Below, one piece after another: positions 17,923 to 27,229 of a stretch of DNA of 64,000 nt. Both the position numbers and the translations under genes were made by a program. The DNA is taken from assembly GCA_016705575.1 (NCBI GenBank), contig JADIXX010000006.1, forward strand, positions 372,001-436,000, given 5' to 3'. The notes beneath the pieces were generated by a model that saw only the letters and a list, made by a program, of their open reading frames with translations, searched no databases and was not told the origin of the DNA. Source of the stretch: Candidatus Aalborgicola defluviihabitans (lineage in GTDB: Bacteria; Pseudomonadota; Gammaproteobacteria; Burkholderiales; Burkholderiaceae_C). How positions within the stretch are numbered: position 1 is the stretch's first letter; each line of letters opens with the position of its first letter.

Positions 17923-17951
17923 TGATTGGTTCAGAACCGAAGTGCCTGCGA

Positions 17952-20537
17952 TCAGGCTTGGACGGTCGCTGCGGACTCGGTGTAGTCGCTGATCTTGTCA
18001 AAGTTCAGGTACTGGTACACGGTGTCACTGGCAGCCGTGAGCACACCCATATCCGCCAGGTACTCGGCCTTGGTGGGAATACGGCCCAGCTTGGAGCAGA
18101 TGGCAGCCAATTCGGCCGAGCCCAAGTACACATTGCTGTTCTTGCCCAGACGATTGGGGAAGTTGCGGGTGGAGGTAGAGAACACCGTAGCGCCCTCTTT
18201 CACCTGCGCCTGGTTGCCCATACACAGGCTGCAGCCCGGCATTTCCATACGCGCACCGGCGCTGCCCAACACACCATAATGGCCTTCTTCAGACAATTGG
18301 CGGGCATCCATCTTGGTCGGAGGTGCCACCCACAGCTTCACTGGAATGTCACGCTTGTTTTCCAACAGCTTGGACGCTGCACGGAAGTGGCCGATGTTGG
18401 TCATACAGGAACCAATGAATACTTCGTCGATCTTGGCACCAGCGACTTCTGACAGGGTCTTCACGTCGTCCGGATCATTGGGGCAGGCGACGATAGGCTC
18501 GTGGATGTCAGCCAAGTCGATCTCAATCACGGCGGCGTAGTCGGCGTCGGCATCGCCCTTGAGCAAATCAGGCTTCTTCAGCCAGGCTTCCTGTGCCGCA
18601 ATGCGGCGGGCCAGCGTGCGGGCATCGGAATAGCCATTGGCAATCATCCACTTCATCATGGTGATGTTGCTGTTGATGTATTCCTGAATGGGTTCCTTGT
18701 TCAGGTGCACCGTGCACCCGGCGGCAGAGCGTTCGGCGGATGCATCGGACAGCTCAAACGCCTGCTCAACCTTGAGATCTGGCAAGCCTTCTATCTCCAA
18801 GATACGACCAGAGAAAATGTTCTTCTTGCCCTTCTTCTCCACCGTCAGCAAACCTGCCTTAATGGCGTACAGCGGAATCGCGTTGACCAGGTCACGCAGG
18901 GTCACGCCATTTTGCATCTTGCCTTTGAAGCGCACCAACACTGACTCAGGCATATCCAAAGGCATGACACCCGTAGCGGCTGCAAAGGCCACCAAACCGG
19001 AGCCGGCAGGGAAGCTGATGCCAATGGGGAAACGGGTGTGGCTGTCACCTCCGGTACCGACCGTATCCGGCAACAGCAAACGGTTGAGCCAGCTATGGAT
19101 CACGCCGTCACCAGGGCGCAACGAAATACCGCCCCGGTTGCTAATGAACTCAGGTAGTTCGTGGTGCATCTTCACGTCCACTGGCTTGGGGTAAGCGGCT
19201 GTGTGGCAGAAAGATTGCATCACCAAATCGGCGCTAAAGCCCAGGCAGGCCAGGTCTTTCAGCTCGTCGCGGGTCATCGGGCCGGTGGTATCTTGCGAAC
19301 CGACCGAAGTCATCTTGGGCTCACAGTAGGTTCCCGGGCGCACGCCCTGGCCTTCGGGCAGACCGCAGGCACGTCCGACCATCTTCTGTGCCAGGCTGAA
19401 ACCCTTCTTGGTGTCAACCGGGTTGGTCGGCAGGCGGAACAGCGTGGAGGGCTTGAGGCCCAGAGCTTCGCGCGCCTTGGCGGTCAATCCACGACCGATG
19501 ATCAGTGGAATACGGCCGCCGGCGCGTACTTCGTCAAACAGCACTTCGCTCTTGACTTCGAAGGAAGCGATTTCTTTACCGTCCTTGAATGCTTTGCCTT
19601 CATAAGGACGCAGTTCCACCACATCACCCATCGCCATTTGACTCACGTCCAACTCGATCGGCAATGCACCCGAATCTTCCATGGTGTTGTAGAAAATGGG
19701 GGCAATTTTGCCGCCCAGACAGACACCACCAAAGCGCTTGTTGGGCACAAACGGAATGTCCTCTCCGGTGAACCACAACACCGAGTTGGTGGCAGATTTA
19801 CGACTTGAGCCCGTGCCCACCACATCACCCACGTAGGCCACCAAATTACCCTTGGCGCGCAGATCTTCCAGGAACTTGACCGGGCCGCGTTTACCATCTT
19901 CTTCTGGCGTCACTCCGGGACGGGCATTTTTATGCATGGCCAAGGCATGCAAAGGAATGTCCGGACGGCTCCAGGCGTCGGGTGCGGGCGACAAGTCGTC
20001 CGTATTGATCTCTCCAGCGACCTTGAAAATGCTCACGGTGATGCTCTTGGGCACTTCGGGGCGGCTGGTGAACCACTCGGCATCGGCCCAGCTCTGGATC
20101 ACGGCCTTGGCGAAAGCATTGCCTTTGTCGGCTTTTTCCTTCACGTCATGGAACTGGTCGAACATTAACAAGGTTTTCTTCAACCCTTCGGCCGCTTCTT
20201 TGGCCACTGCAGCGTCGTCCAGCAGATCGACCATCGGGCTGATGTTGTAGCCGCCCAGCATGGTGCCCAGCAATTCGGTGGCGCGGGCGCGGCTGATCAG
20301 GGCGCATTTCTCGGTGCCATGGGCCACGGCGGCCAGGTAGCTGGCCTTGACCTTTGCGGCATCGTCCACACCAGCAGGCACCCGGTGGGTGATCAAATCC
20401 ACCAAAAACGCTTCTTCGCCAGCGGGTGGTGCCTTCAACAGCTCGATCACTTCACCCGTTTGTTTGGCCGACAGCGGCAGTGGCGGGATACCCAGTGCAG
20501 CGCGCTCGGCCACATGGTCACGGTAGGCTTTTAACAT
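17952..20537 (-). CDS. acnB: Aconitate hydratase B
   Basis: AcnB interconverts citrate and isocitrate in the TCA cycle. The 861-residue protein begins with the AcnB-only HEAT-like domain (MLKAYRDHVAERAALGIPPL), then the swivel domain. The catalytic core follows, with VGTGGDSHTRFPIG near residue 508 and VFIGSCMTNIGHFRAASKLL near residue 706. CSLCMGNQAQV holds the other two cluster cysteines. It is the most distal gene of a block with a CitE-like lyase and mdh on the same strand. A partial dispersed element lies upstream of the start. Confidence 0.97.
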   Translation of the reverse strand: MLKAYRDHVAERAALGIPPLPLSAKQTGEVIELLKAPPAGEEAFLVDLITHRVPAGVDDAAKVKASYLAAVAHGTEKCALISRARATELLGTMLGGYNISPMVDLLDDAAVAKEAAEGLKKTLLMFDQFHDVKEKADKGNAFAKAVIQSWADAEWFTSRPEVPKSITVSIFKVAGEINTDDLSPAPDAWSRPDIPLHALAMHKNARPGVTPEEDGKRGPVKFLEDLRAKGNLVAYVGDVVGTGSSRKSATNSVLWFTGEDIPFVPNKRFGGVCLGGKIAPIFYNTMEDSGALPIELDVSQMAMGDVVELRPYEGKAFKDGKEIASFEVKSEVLFDEVRAGGRIPLIIGRGLTAKAREALGLKPSTLFRLPTNPVDTKKGFSLAQKMVGRACGLPEGQGVRPGTYCEPKMTSVGSQDTTGPMTRDELKDLACLGFSADLVMQSFCHTAAYPKPVDVKMHHELPEFISNRGGISLRPGDGVIHSWLNRLLLPDTVGTGGDSHTRFPIGISFPAGSGLVAFAAATGVMPLDMPESVLVRFKGKMQNGVTLRDLVNAIPLYAIKAGLLTVEKKGKKNIFSGRILEIEGLPDLKVEQAFELSDASAERSAAGCTVHLNKEPIQEYINSNITMMKWMIANGYSDARTLARRIAAQEAWLKKPDLLKGDADADYAAVIEIDLADIHEPIVACPNDPDDVKTLSEVAGAKIDEVFIGSCMTNIGHFRAASKLLENKRDIPVKLWVAPPTKMDARQLSEEGHYGVLGSAGARMEMPGCSLCMGNQAQVKEGATVFSTSTRNFPNRLGKNSNVYLGSAELAAICSKLGRIPTKAEYLADMGVLTAASDTVYQYLNFDKISDYTESAATVQA

Positions 20538-20573
20538 CGTATTTACTCCTTCTTATACAACACAAATCACTCT

Positions 20574-20606
20574 CTAGCCCTCGTCGCAAGGGCATGGCAT
20601 GCTATC
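20574..20606 (-). repeat. Dispersed 46-bp element, shortened copy
   Basis: CTAGCCCTCGTCGCAAGGGC followed by GCTATC matches the ACGAGGGCTAG end and part of the GCTAT hairpin of the family, but the middle is about 13 bases shorter. It fills most of the gap between acnB and the upstream gene. Confidence 0.6.
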
Positions 20607-21220
20607 TATTTTGATTTTTTCTTGGTTTTAGCTTTCGCTATCAACTTGGGCGCTGGATCGGGGTTGGGCACCAACTCCTGCACCGCTCCGCCAGCGCCAA
20701 TAGGCACCAGGGCGTCTTTGGGCGCATCCAACAAACCGGGCTGGGGATTGCGTTCCATGGCTTGGGCCACCAGCAATTGGTCAGGGTTCATGCACTCATC
20801 AGCCAAGCGCTTGCCCTCTTTCTGGTTCATTAGCATGGACTTGTTACCCAGCTGCAGCCAAACGGCGCCGCTAGCTTCTTCTTCGAGCCGGACAGCGCCG
20901 GTGCTGGTCACCACGGGCAATAAAACATAGTGCTTGCTGCCCATGTCCAGGAAGAAACGCCCTGGCGAACGCTCGTCATTCGTCATCGTCACTACCACTG
21001 CCAATTCGCAATTGATCTTGCCGACCAGTACGTTGCTGGCAATGGCCATTTGCTGGGGCGACAGGGCCGCCGGCGCCAGCAATTCGGGCTCCACAGGCTT
21101 GGCAGGTGCAGCAGCGGTTACTTTGACGGCTGCCTTGTTCGCTGGCTTGCCGGCCGCAAATGCTGGAACGGCCATGGCCACTGCCAACAGCAGCAAACCC
21201 GATATGGATTGTTTTTTCAT
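20606..21220 (-). CDS. Exported protein of unknown function, MliC-like region
   Basis: The 204-residue protein (ATG 21220) has a Sec signal (KKQSISGLLLLAVAMAVPAFA) and an Ala/Lys/Pro-rich stretch. Its central domain of about 90 residues contains GKINCELA and LADECMNP cysteines, likely joined as a disulfide. The alternation of beta-strand-like segments resembles MliC/PliC lysozyme inhibitors, but this is only a pattern likeness. The C-terminus is very basic (KAKTKKKSK). It sits between acnB and the CitE-like gene on the same strand, a position where Comamonadaceae often carry an exported hypothetical gene. Function unknown. Confidence 0.7.
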   Translation of the reverse strand: MKKQSISGLLLLAVAMAVPAFAAGKPANKAAVKVTAAAPAKPVEPELLAPAALSPQQMAIASNVLVGKINCELAVVVTMTNDERSPGRFFLDMGSKHYVLLPVVTSTGAVRLEEEASGAVWLQLGNKSMLMNQKEGKRLADECMNPDQLLVAQAMERNPQPGLLDAPKDALVPIGAGGAVQELVPNPDPAPKLIAKAKTKKKSK

Positions 21221-21241
21221 GGAGATAAACCTCACTATTTT

Positions 21242-22381
21242 CTAATGGCCCCGGGACGGGAAATACATACGCACAGGCTCCGGTACGAAGCAACCGGTTT
21301 GGTTGGCCCGCTCCAGCAGGTGCCAAAAATATCGAAAACTGGCACGGTCGTGTAACTTGCCATTGACCGCGATGGGAGCCCATTCGGCAAGGCTGGCCTG
21401 CTCTACGATGCGCGCCGCCAATTCAACGTCTGCCGCTGATGGCGTAAAAGCCTGCAGAATGGGTCGTATCTGGGACGGATGGATGCTCCACATCCGGGTG
21501 TAGCCAAAGGATGCCGCCGCCGTGTGTGCCGAACGCTCAACGACGCCGGCGTCACGCAATTCTGTCACCACGCAGTGCGACGGCACTTTGCCCGCGGCAT
21601 GGCAGGCGCTGGCGATGTCCAGTTTGGCCCGCACGACCAACGGGTGGTGGAACTGGTCCAGCGTTTCGCCATCCGCTTGATCGCGCACGCCCATGGCCGT
21701 GTGGGGAATCGCGCCCGCATGGGATGACACAAAATCCATTAATCCAAAGCTCAGGGACTGCACCCTTGGGTGGGCCGCAATCTCAAATGCGCGGTGCACA
21801 GCTGCCGGGGATTCGATCAACACATGCAAAGGCAGTTCGCTAGTGCGCTGACCAGGACGAACAGCGGCATCGATAGCAGCCACAGCCGTTTGTACATCGG
21901 CCAGCGTTTCGACCTTGGGAACCATGATGTAGCTCAAGGCCTGAGCGGCTCCGCCCACTACGATGTCGACGTCGGCACTAAAGGCCGGGTGGTCTACTGC
22001 ATGCAGCCGGGCACCTACCCGTCGGCGCAAACCACTTGCTATTAATTGCGTAGCTGTGTGTGTACTATTGGCGAGGGCTGCGACCATATTTGCCTGGTCT
22101 TTTTCACCGCCAACAGGGGCTCCGTCTTCACAGTCCAGCGTCACGTCAAAAACACAGACGCCGAACTCTTGCGCCATGTCGGCCTGCAATTGCAGGCTTT
22201 TGACCATGCGCGCCTCGACGCCACTGTAATGGTCGCAGACGGGGAGCACGCCCGCCGAACCTTGGGCGCCCAGAAGAACGTTGCGGGGGTGTTGAGCCCC
22301 CAGGCTTGGGATTCCATGTACTGCGCTGCCCCCCGATGAGGATGTGCTTGCTCGGGGTGGCCCAGCGCTGTACACGGTCAA
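21242..22381 (-). CDS. HpcH/HpaI aldolase / CitE-like (malyl-CoA lyase-type) lyase, start uncertain
   Basis: This TIM-barrel lyase family splits citramalyl- or malyl-type CoA esters. Core motifs seen are VCDHYSGVEARM, VFDVTLDCEDGAPVGGE, GARLHAVDHPAF, LHVLIESPAAVH and MWSIHPSQI. It stands between mdh and acnB, so an acyl-CoA role near the TCA cycle is likely. Two odd points: the first 30 or so residues are encoded by a GC-rich repeat (22278-22350), and no ATG is available in frame, only TTG 22381 or GTG 22375. Also, a 46-bp element (22036-22080) adds several residues in frame before GARLHAV. The functional start is therefore uncertain. Confidence 0.8.
   Translation of the reverse strand: MTVYSAGPPRASTSSSGGSAVHGIPSLGAQHPRNVLLGAQGSAGVLPVCDHYSGVEARMVKSLQLQADMAQEFGVCVFDVTLDCEDGAPVGGEKDQANMVAALANSTHTATQLIASGLRRRVGARLHAVDHPAFSADVDIVVGGAAQALSYIMVPKVETLADVQTAVAAIDAAVRPGQRTSELPLHVLIESPAAVHRAFEIAAHPRVQSLSFGLMDFVSSHAGAIPHTAMGVRDQADGETLDQFHHPLVVRAKLDIASACHAAGKVPSHCVVTELRDAGVVERSAHTAAASFGYTRMWSIHPSQIRPILQAFTPSAADVELAARIVEQASLAEWAPIAVNGKLHDRASFRYFWHLLERANQTGCFVPEPVRMYFPSRGH
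22036..22080 (+). repeat. Dispersed 46-bp element inside the CitE-like gene
   Basis: TTGCTATTAATTGCGTAGCT at the left and GGCGAGGGCTG at the right match the family consensus. It is read in frame on the minus strand and encodes roughly ALANSTHTATQLIASG. Confidence 0.8.
22278..22350 (-). repeat. GC-rich REP-like repeat, copy 1
   Basis: The minus strand reads GGGGGGCAGCGCAGTACA then CCTGGGGGCTC, preceded by GCCACCCCGAGC. The same arrangement occurs at 57495-57565. Here it forms the 5' end of the CitE-like reading frame. Confidence 0.7.
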
Positions 22382-22387
22382 TTGCCC

Positions 22388-23377
22388 CTATTTCAGCAGG
22401 TGAGCAACGCCGGCTTGCTCGTCTTGCAGCTCTTTCAGCGTGACATTGATGCGCTCTTGCGAGAACGCGTCCACGTCAAGGCCTTCTACCAGCTTGTATT
22501 CGCCACCCGAGCAGGTCACGGCAAAGCCGAACATCGTGTCTTTGGGAATACCGTACTGGCCATCCGAAGGAATGCCCATGGTGACCCACTTGCCATTGGT
22601 ACCCAAGGCCCAATCGCGCATGTGGTCAATGGCAGCATTGGCAGCGGATGCGGCAGACGACACGCCACGGGCTGCGATGATGGCTGCGCCACGCTTACCG
22701 ACGGTTGGCAAGAAGGTGTTGGCATTCCAGTCGGCGTCGTTGATCATGTCCTTCACGCTTTGACCGTTGACGGTAGCAAACCGGTAGTCAGCGTACATGG
22801 TGGGCGAGTGGTTGCCCCACACGGCCATCTTCTCGATGTCGGCCACTGCCTTGCCGGTCTTGTCGGCCAACTGGCTCAGCGCGCGGTTGTGGTCCAGACG
22901 CAGCATGGCGGTGAAGTTCTTGCGTGGCAGGTCAGGCGCACTCTTCATGGCAATGTAGGCGTTGGTGTTGGCAGGGTTGCCCACCACCAGCACGCGCACA
23001 TTGCGGCTTGCTACAGCATTCAGAGCCTTGCCCTGCGCCGTGAAGATTTCAGCGTTGACAGCCAGCAACTCGGCACGTTCCATTCCAGGGCCGCGAGGGC
23101 GTGAACCGATCAGCAGCGCATAGTCCACATCCTTGAATGCGGTCATGGGATCGCTGTGTGCCTCAATGCCCACCAACAGGGGGAATGCGCAGTCTTGCAA
23201 TTCCATGATCACGCCCTGCAGGGCTTGCTGGGCCTTTTCAACGGGCACTTCCAGCAGGCTCAACACCACAGGCTGGTCCTTGCCCAGCATCTCGCCGGAG
23301 GCGATGCGAAACAGAATGGCGTATCCAATTTGACCGGCTGCTCCAGTAACGGCAACGCGAACGGGCTTCTTGCTCAT
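22388..23377 (-). CDS. mdh: Malate dehydrogenase
   Basis: The enzyme oxidises malate to oxaloacetate with NAD. The 329-residue protein has the Rossmann motif TGAAGQIGYAI near residue 11, the substrate-loop segment GSRPRGPGMERAELL near residue 91, and the catalytic His in VWGNHSPTMYADY near residue 186. This is the longer cytosolic-type MDH normal in Burkholderiales. It is divergent from a GntR regulator, with a palindrome in the promoter region that may be the operator. Confidence 0.97.
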   Translation of the reverse strand: MSKKPVRVAVTGAAGQIGYAILFRIASGEMLGKDQPVVLSLLEVPVEKAQQALQGVIMELQDCAFPLLVGIEAHSDPMTAFKDVDYALLIGSRPRGPGMERAELLAVNAEIFTAQGKALNAVASRNVRVLVVGNPANTNAYIAMKSAPDLPRKNFTAMLRLDHNRALSQLADKTGKAVADIEKMAVWGNHSPTMYADYRFATVNGQSVKDMINDADWNANTFLPTVGKRGAAIIAARGVSSAASAANAAIDHMRDWALGTNGKWVTMGIPSDGQYGIPKDTMFGFAVTCSGGEYKLVEGLDVDAFSQERINVTLKELQDEQAGVAHLLK

Positions 23378-23492
23378 GGTGATAACTCCAGGAAGTGATA
23401 AAAAAACGGTGATGGTCCGGGGACCCGGGGGGAAGTTGAATCCGTCAGAATGGGACCGAGTTTACCCCTGATTTTGCGGTGAAGTCAATTTG

Positions 23493-23516
23493 TCTTATGT
23501 CTTATATAAGATATGA
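23493..23516. promoter_or_regulatory. Putative GntR operator between mdh and gntR
   Basis: The perfect 12-base palindrome TCTTATATAAGA (23500-23511) is preceded by a second TCTTAT half-site seven bases upstream. It lies in the 190-base divergent region. This is where an autoregulating GntR protein would be expected to bind; the assignment is inference. Confidence 0.45.
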
Positions 23517-23567
23517 TTGGCGTTCGAATTGAGACTGACTCGAAGCTGACTTTCAAACCTATTTTTC

Positions 23568-24374
23568 ATGTCCGTAACGCCCACTTTTCACGATGACGAC
23601 CCATCCGCTTCCGCTGCGGAAGGGAGTGGGGCCGTGATACTGCAATCAACGCCTGCCTTCAGCCCCCTGTACCAGCAGATTAAAGTGTTGATCCTGCAGA
23701 GCCTTCAAGCAGGTGAATGGAAGCCCAGCACCGCCATCCCCAGCGAGATCGAGCTGGCCGCGCGCTTCAAGGTCAGCCAGGGCACCGTGCGCAAAGCCAT
23801 CGATGAGTTGGCTGCCGAAAACCTGCTGGTGCGCCGTCAGGGCAAAGGCACGTTCGTGGCCACACACGCTGAGCGCCATGTTCAGTACCGGTTTCTCAAG
23901 CTCATCCCCGATAACGGCGACCCCAGCGATGAAGGCCCGGCAGAGCGCCGCATCATCGACTGCAAACGCACCCGCGCATCGGTGGAAGTAGCAAGGGCTT
24001 TGGCCATGCACCCCGGTGATGCTGCGTTGCAGGTGCGCCGGGTCCTGTCGTTTGCCGCCGTTCCGACCATACTGGAAGATCTTTGGTTGCCCGCTGCCCC
24101 CTTCAAGGGCTTGACAGCCGAGCGCCTGCGAGACTACAACGGGCCCATGTACGCGCTGTTCGAGACCGAGTTTGACGTACGGATGGTGCGTGCAGAAGAA
24201 AAAATTCGCGCGGTTGTCCCCGACGCGGAGCAATGCGAATTGCTAGAAATCAGCCCACAAACTCCATTGTTGAGCGTTGAACGCATCGCCTACACCTACA
24301 ACGATGTGCCGATGGAGCTGCGCCGTGGCCTGTACCTCACCAGTAATCACTATTATCGAAATGCATTAAATTGA
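23568..24374 (+). CDS. GntR family (HutC/UTRA) transcriptional regulator
   Basis: The 268-residue protein has an N-terminal winged helix (PLYQQIKVLILQSL, PSEIELAARFKVSQGTVRKA near residues 66-85, RRQGKGTFV near 97-105). A C-terminal UTRA effector domain of about 150 residues follows and ends VPMELRRGLYLTSNHYYRN. It stands between mdh and sdhC, divergent from mdh. This is a standard position for the regulator of the sdh-gltA region in this order, and the effector is probably a TCA intermediate. Both points are inferred from context. Confidence 0.88.
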   Translation: MSVTPTFHDDDPSASAAEGSGAVILQSTPAFSPLYQQIKVLILQSLQAGEWKPSTAIPSEIELAARFKVSQGTVRKAIDELAAENLLVRRQGKGTFVATHAERHVQYRFLKLIPDNGDPSDEGPAERRIIDCKRTRASVEVARALAMHPGDAALQVRRVLSFAAVPTILEDLWLPAAPFKGLTAERLRDYNGPMYALFETEFDVRMVRAEEKIRAVVPDAEQCELLEISPQTPLLSVERIAYTYNDVPMELRRGLYLTSNHYYRNALN

Positions 24375-24477
24375 AGGGGTTCTTGATGCAAGTCCAATGT
24401 CAGCCTGTTGCAGTGCAATAGAATTTTGCTTTTGCACCCGCAATAATTACAAACGGTTACCTACAGAAAGTCCGCCA

Positions 24478-24921
24478 ATGTCTGAACTCAGCCCCCCCGT
24501 CCGCGCCAAGCGGCCTGAATTCCGCAACATCAACGCGTTCAACGACCTGCCGGGCTACCGCTGGCCATTGGCAGCCATCGTTTCCGGCATGCACCGCGCC
24601 AGCGGCCTGATCCTGTTTCTGCTGATGCCTTTCATCATCTGGATGTTTGATACCTCTGTGAGTTCTGAGTTTTCCTTTGCGCGCTTCACCTCGATATTTC
24701 ACAACGGGTTTGGTTTTGTCCCCGGTATTTTGGTCAAGATCGTGGCTCTGGGCCTTATTTGGGCCTACCTGCACCACTTTTTTGCCGGTATGCGCCATAT
24801 TCGCATGGATATGTTTCATACCGTAAGCAAAGTACAAGGCAAAACAACCGCGCAAATCGTCTTGGTGTTGAGCTTGGGCCTCACCCTTGTGCTGGGCGCC
24901 AAGTTGTTTGGCCTTTACTAA
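24478..24921 (+). CDS. sdhC: Succinate dehydrogenase cytochrome b556 subunit SdhC
   Basis: SdhC anchors the complex and helps bind haem b and ubiquinone. The 147-residue protein (ATG 24478) has the N-terminal RPEFRNINAFNDLPGYRWPL, then SGMHRASGLILFLLMP, with the quinone-site Ser/Arg, and a haem-ligand His in HHFFAGMRHIRMD. Three transmembrane helices are visible. It is the first gene of sdhCDAB-sdhE-gltA. Confidence 0.94.
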   Translation: MSELSPPVRAKRPEFRNINAFNDLPGYRWPLAAIVSGMHRASGLILFLLMPFIIWMFDTSVSSEFSFARFTSIFHNGFGFVPGILVKIVALGLIWAYLHHFFAGMRHIRMDMFHTVSKVQGKTTAQIVLVLSLGLTLVLGAKLFGLY

Positions 24922-24963
24922 GCCCCGGCATTTCCCGTTTTCTCATCTTCACAGGAACTACCC

Positions 24964-25329
24964 ATGTCTGTTAACTTTGGCACCAAACGCCTGGTCGTTG
25001 GCGCACATTACGGTCTGCGCGATTGGCTGGCACAACGCGTCACCGGTGTGCTGATGGCACTTTTCACCTTCGTTGTGTTGGCCCAGGTTCTCCTGACCAA
25101 AGGCCCACTGGGCTACGACCAATGGGCTGGAATTTTCTCCGCCCAGTGGATGAAAACTCTCACTTTCGCCGTCATCGTCGCCATGCTGTACCACGCATGG
25201 GTCGGTATGCGCGAAATCCTGATGGACTACGTCAAACCCACGTCCGTGCGCCTGACACTACAAGTTTTTTCTATCGTCTGGCTCGTGGGTTGCGCGGGCT
25301 GGGCCATTCAAGTCCTGTGGCGCCTGTAA
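24964..25329 (+). CDS. sdhD: Succinate dehydrogenase membrane anchor subunit SdhD
   Basis: The 121-residue protein starts MSVNFGTKRLVVGAHYGLRD and has three hydrophobic helices, with YHAWVGMREILMDYVKP between the second and third. The His and Asp there are the usual haem and quinone region of SdhD. It lies between sdhC and sdhA with short gaps. Confidence 0.94.
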   Translation: MSVNFGTKRLVVGAHYGLRDWLAQRVTGVLMALFTFVVLAQVLLTKGPLGYDQWAGIFSAQWMKTLTFAVIVAMLYHAWVGMREILMDYVKPTSVRLTLQVFSIVWLVGCAGWAIQVLWRL

Positions 25330-25365
25330 GCCCAGAACTACCCGACACACACGATTGAACCCACC

Positions 25366-27174
25366 ATGACCTATACCAAAGCCAATATCACCAAGCGCAA
25401 ATTCGACGTCGTCATCGTCGGCGCCGGCGGCTCCGGCATGCGCGCCGCACTCGAACTCTCCAACGCCGGCCTCAACGTGGCCTCGCTGTCCAAAGTATTC
25501 CCCACCCGCTCGCACACTGTAGCAGCCCAAGGTGGCGTGAGCGCCTCGCTGGGCAATATGTCCGAGGACAACTGGCACTACCACTTCTACGACACCATCA
25601 AGGGCGGCGACTGGCTCAGCGACCAAGATGCGGTTGAGTTCATGTGCCGCGAAGCACCCAAGGTGGTGTACGAGCTGGAACACTTCGGCATGCCGTTTGA
25701 CCGCAACCCGGACGGCACCATCTACCAGCGCCCGTTTGGTGGCCACACCGCCAATTACGGCGAAAAGCCTGTGCAACGTGCCTGCGCTGCTGCAGACCGC
25801 ACCGGCCACGCCATGCTGCACACGCTGTACCAGCAAAACGTCAAAGCCAAGACCAACTTCTTCGTCGAATGGATGGCGCTGGACCTGATCCGCGACGCCG
25901 ATGGCGACGTGGTCGGAGTAACTGCGCTGGAAATGGAAACCGGCGACCTGTACATCCTGGAAGCCAAGACCGTCCTACTGGCCACCGGCGGCGCAGGCCG
26001 CATCTTCGCCGCATCGACCAATGCCTACATCAACACCGGCGACGGCTTGGGTATGGCCGCTCGCGCAGGCATTCCGCTGCAAGACATGGAATTTTGGCAG
26101 TTCCACCCCACCGGCGTGGCCGGCGCTGGCGTGCTGCTGACCGAAGGCTGCCGTGGTGAAGGCGCCATTTTGCTCAACAGCAATGGCGAACGCTTCATGG
26201 AGCGCTATGCGCCCACCTTGAAAGACTTGGCTCCGCGTGATTTCGTGTCGCGCTCCATGGACCAGGAAATCAAGGAAGGCCGTGGCTGCGGTCCGAACAA
26301 AGACTATGTGCTGCTCAAGCTCGACCACCTGGGCGCCGACACCATCCACAAGCGCCTGCCCTCGGTGTTTGAAATTGGCGTCAACTTCGCCAACGTCGAC
26401 ATCACCCGCGAACCGATTCCCGTGGTGCCCACCATCCACTACCAGATGGGTGGCGTTCCCACCAATATCCACGGCCAGGTCGTCACCCAGTCCAACGGCG
26501 AGAACAACGCGGTGGTCAATGGTTTGTACGCCGTGGGCGAATGTGCCTGCGTGAGCGTGCACGGTGCCAACCGCCTGGGCACCAACTCCCTGTTGGACCT
26601 GCTGGTATTCGGCAAGGCCGCCGGCCGCCACATCATTGAATTCAACGACAAGCACAAAGAGCACAAGCCCCTGCCAGCCGATGCGGCTGACCGTACACTG
26701 GAGCGCCTGAATCAACTCGAACAGTCAACTGAAGGAACCTATTCGCAAGGATTGGCCGGTGACATCCGCTCGACCATGCAACAACACGCTGGGGTATTCC
26801 GCACCCAGGCCAGCATGGACGAAGGAGTAAAAAAAGTTGCCGAACTGCGCAAACGTTTGGCCGGTGTGACTTTGAAAGACAAATCCAAGGTCTTCAACAC
26901 GGCTCGCATCGAGGCACTGGAAGTCGACAACCTGATCGAAGTAGCGCAGGCCACAATGGTCTCGGCAGCTGCCCGCACCGAGTGCCGTGGCGCTCACACG
27001 GTGGACGACTACGAGCACGATGCCGACCACCCCGATTTCCCACTTGGCCGCAACGACAAGGAATGGCTCAAGCACACCCTGTGGTACAGCAAAGGCAATC
27101 GCCTGGATTACAAGCCCGTCAACCTTAAGCCCCTGACGGTGGACAGCGTCCCCCCCAAGGTCCGGACATTCTGA
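25366..27174 (+). CDS. sdhA: Succinate dehydrogenase flavoprotein subunit SdhA
   Basis: SdhA oxidises succinate with covalently bound FAD. The 602-residue protein shows the dinucleotide motif VIVGAGGSGMRAALEL near residue 16, and the FAD-attachment His in TRSHTVAAQGG near residues 47-57. Later motifs are FWQFHPTGVAGAG, RDFVSRSMDQEI, HYQMGGVPTNIHGQV and GANRLGTNSLLDLLVFG. Length is usual. The sdhE gene downstream codes for the flavinylation factor. Confidence 0.98.
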   Translation: MTYTKANITKRKFDVVIVGAGGSGMRAALELSNAGLNVASLSKVFPTRSHTVAAQGGVSASLGNMSEDNWHYHFYDTIKGGDWLSDQDAVEFMCREAPKVVYELEHFGMPFDRNPDGTIYQRPFGGHTANYGEKPVQRACAAADRTGHAMLHTLYQQNVKAKTNFFVEWMALDLIRDADGDVVGVTALEMETGDLYILEAKTVLLATGGAGRIFAASTNAYINTGDGLGMAARAGIPLQDMEFWQFHPTGVAGAGVLLTEGCRGEGAILLNSNGERFMERYAPTLKDLAPRDFVSRSMDQEIKEGRGCGPNKDYVLLKLDHLGADTIHKRLPSVFEIGVNFANVDITREPIPVVPTIHYQMGGVPTNIHGQVVTQSNGENNAVVNGLYAVGECACVSVHGANRLGTNSLLDLLVFGKAAGRHIIEFNDKHKEHKPLPADAADRTLERLNQLEQSTEGTYSQGLAGDIRSTMQQHAGVFRTQASMDEGVKKVAELRKRLAGVTLKDKSKVFNTARIEALEVDNLIEVAQATMVSAAARTECRGAHTVDDYEHDADHPDFPLGRNDKEWLKHTLWYSKGNRLDYKPVNLKPLTVDSVPPKVRTF

Positions 27175-27229
27175 TACCTTGCAGGACAGATTTTTAGCTC
27201 TGTCCTCAACTGACTACGAGAGACCGAAT

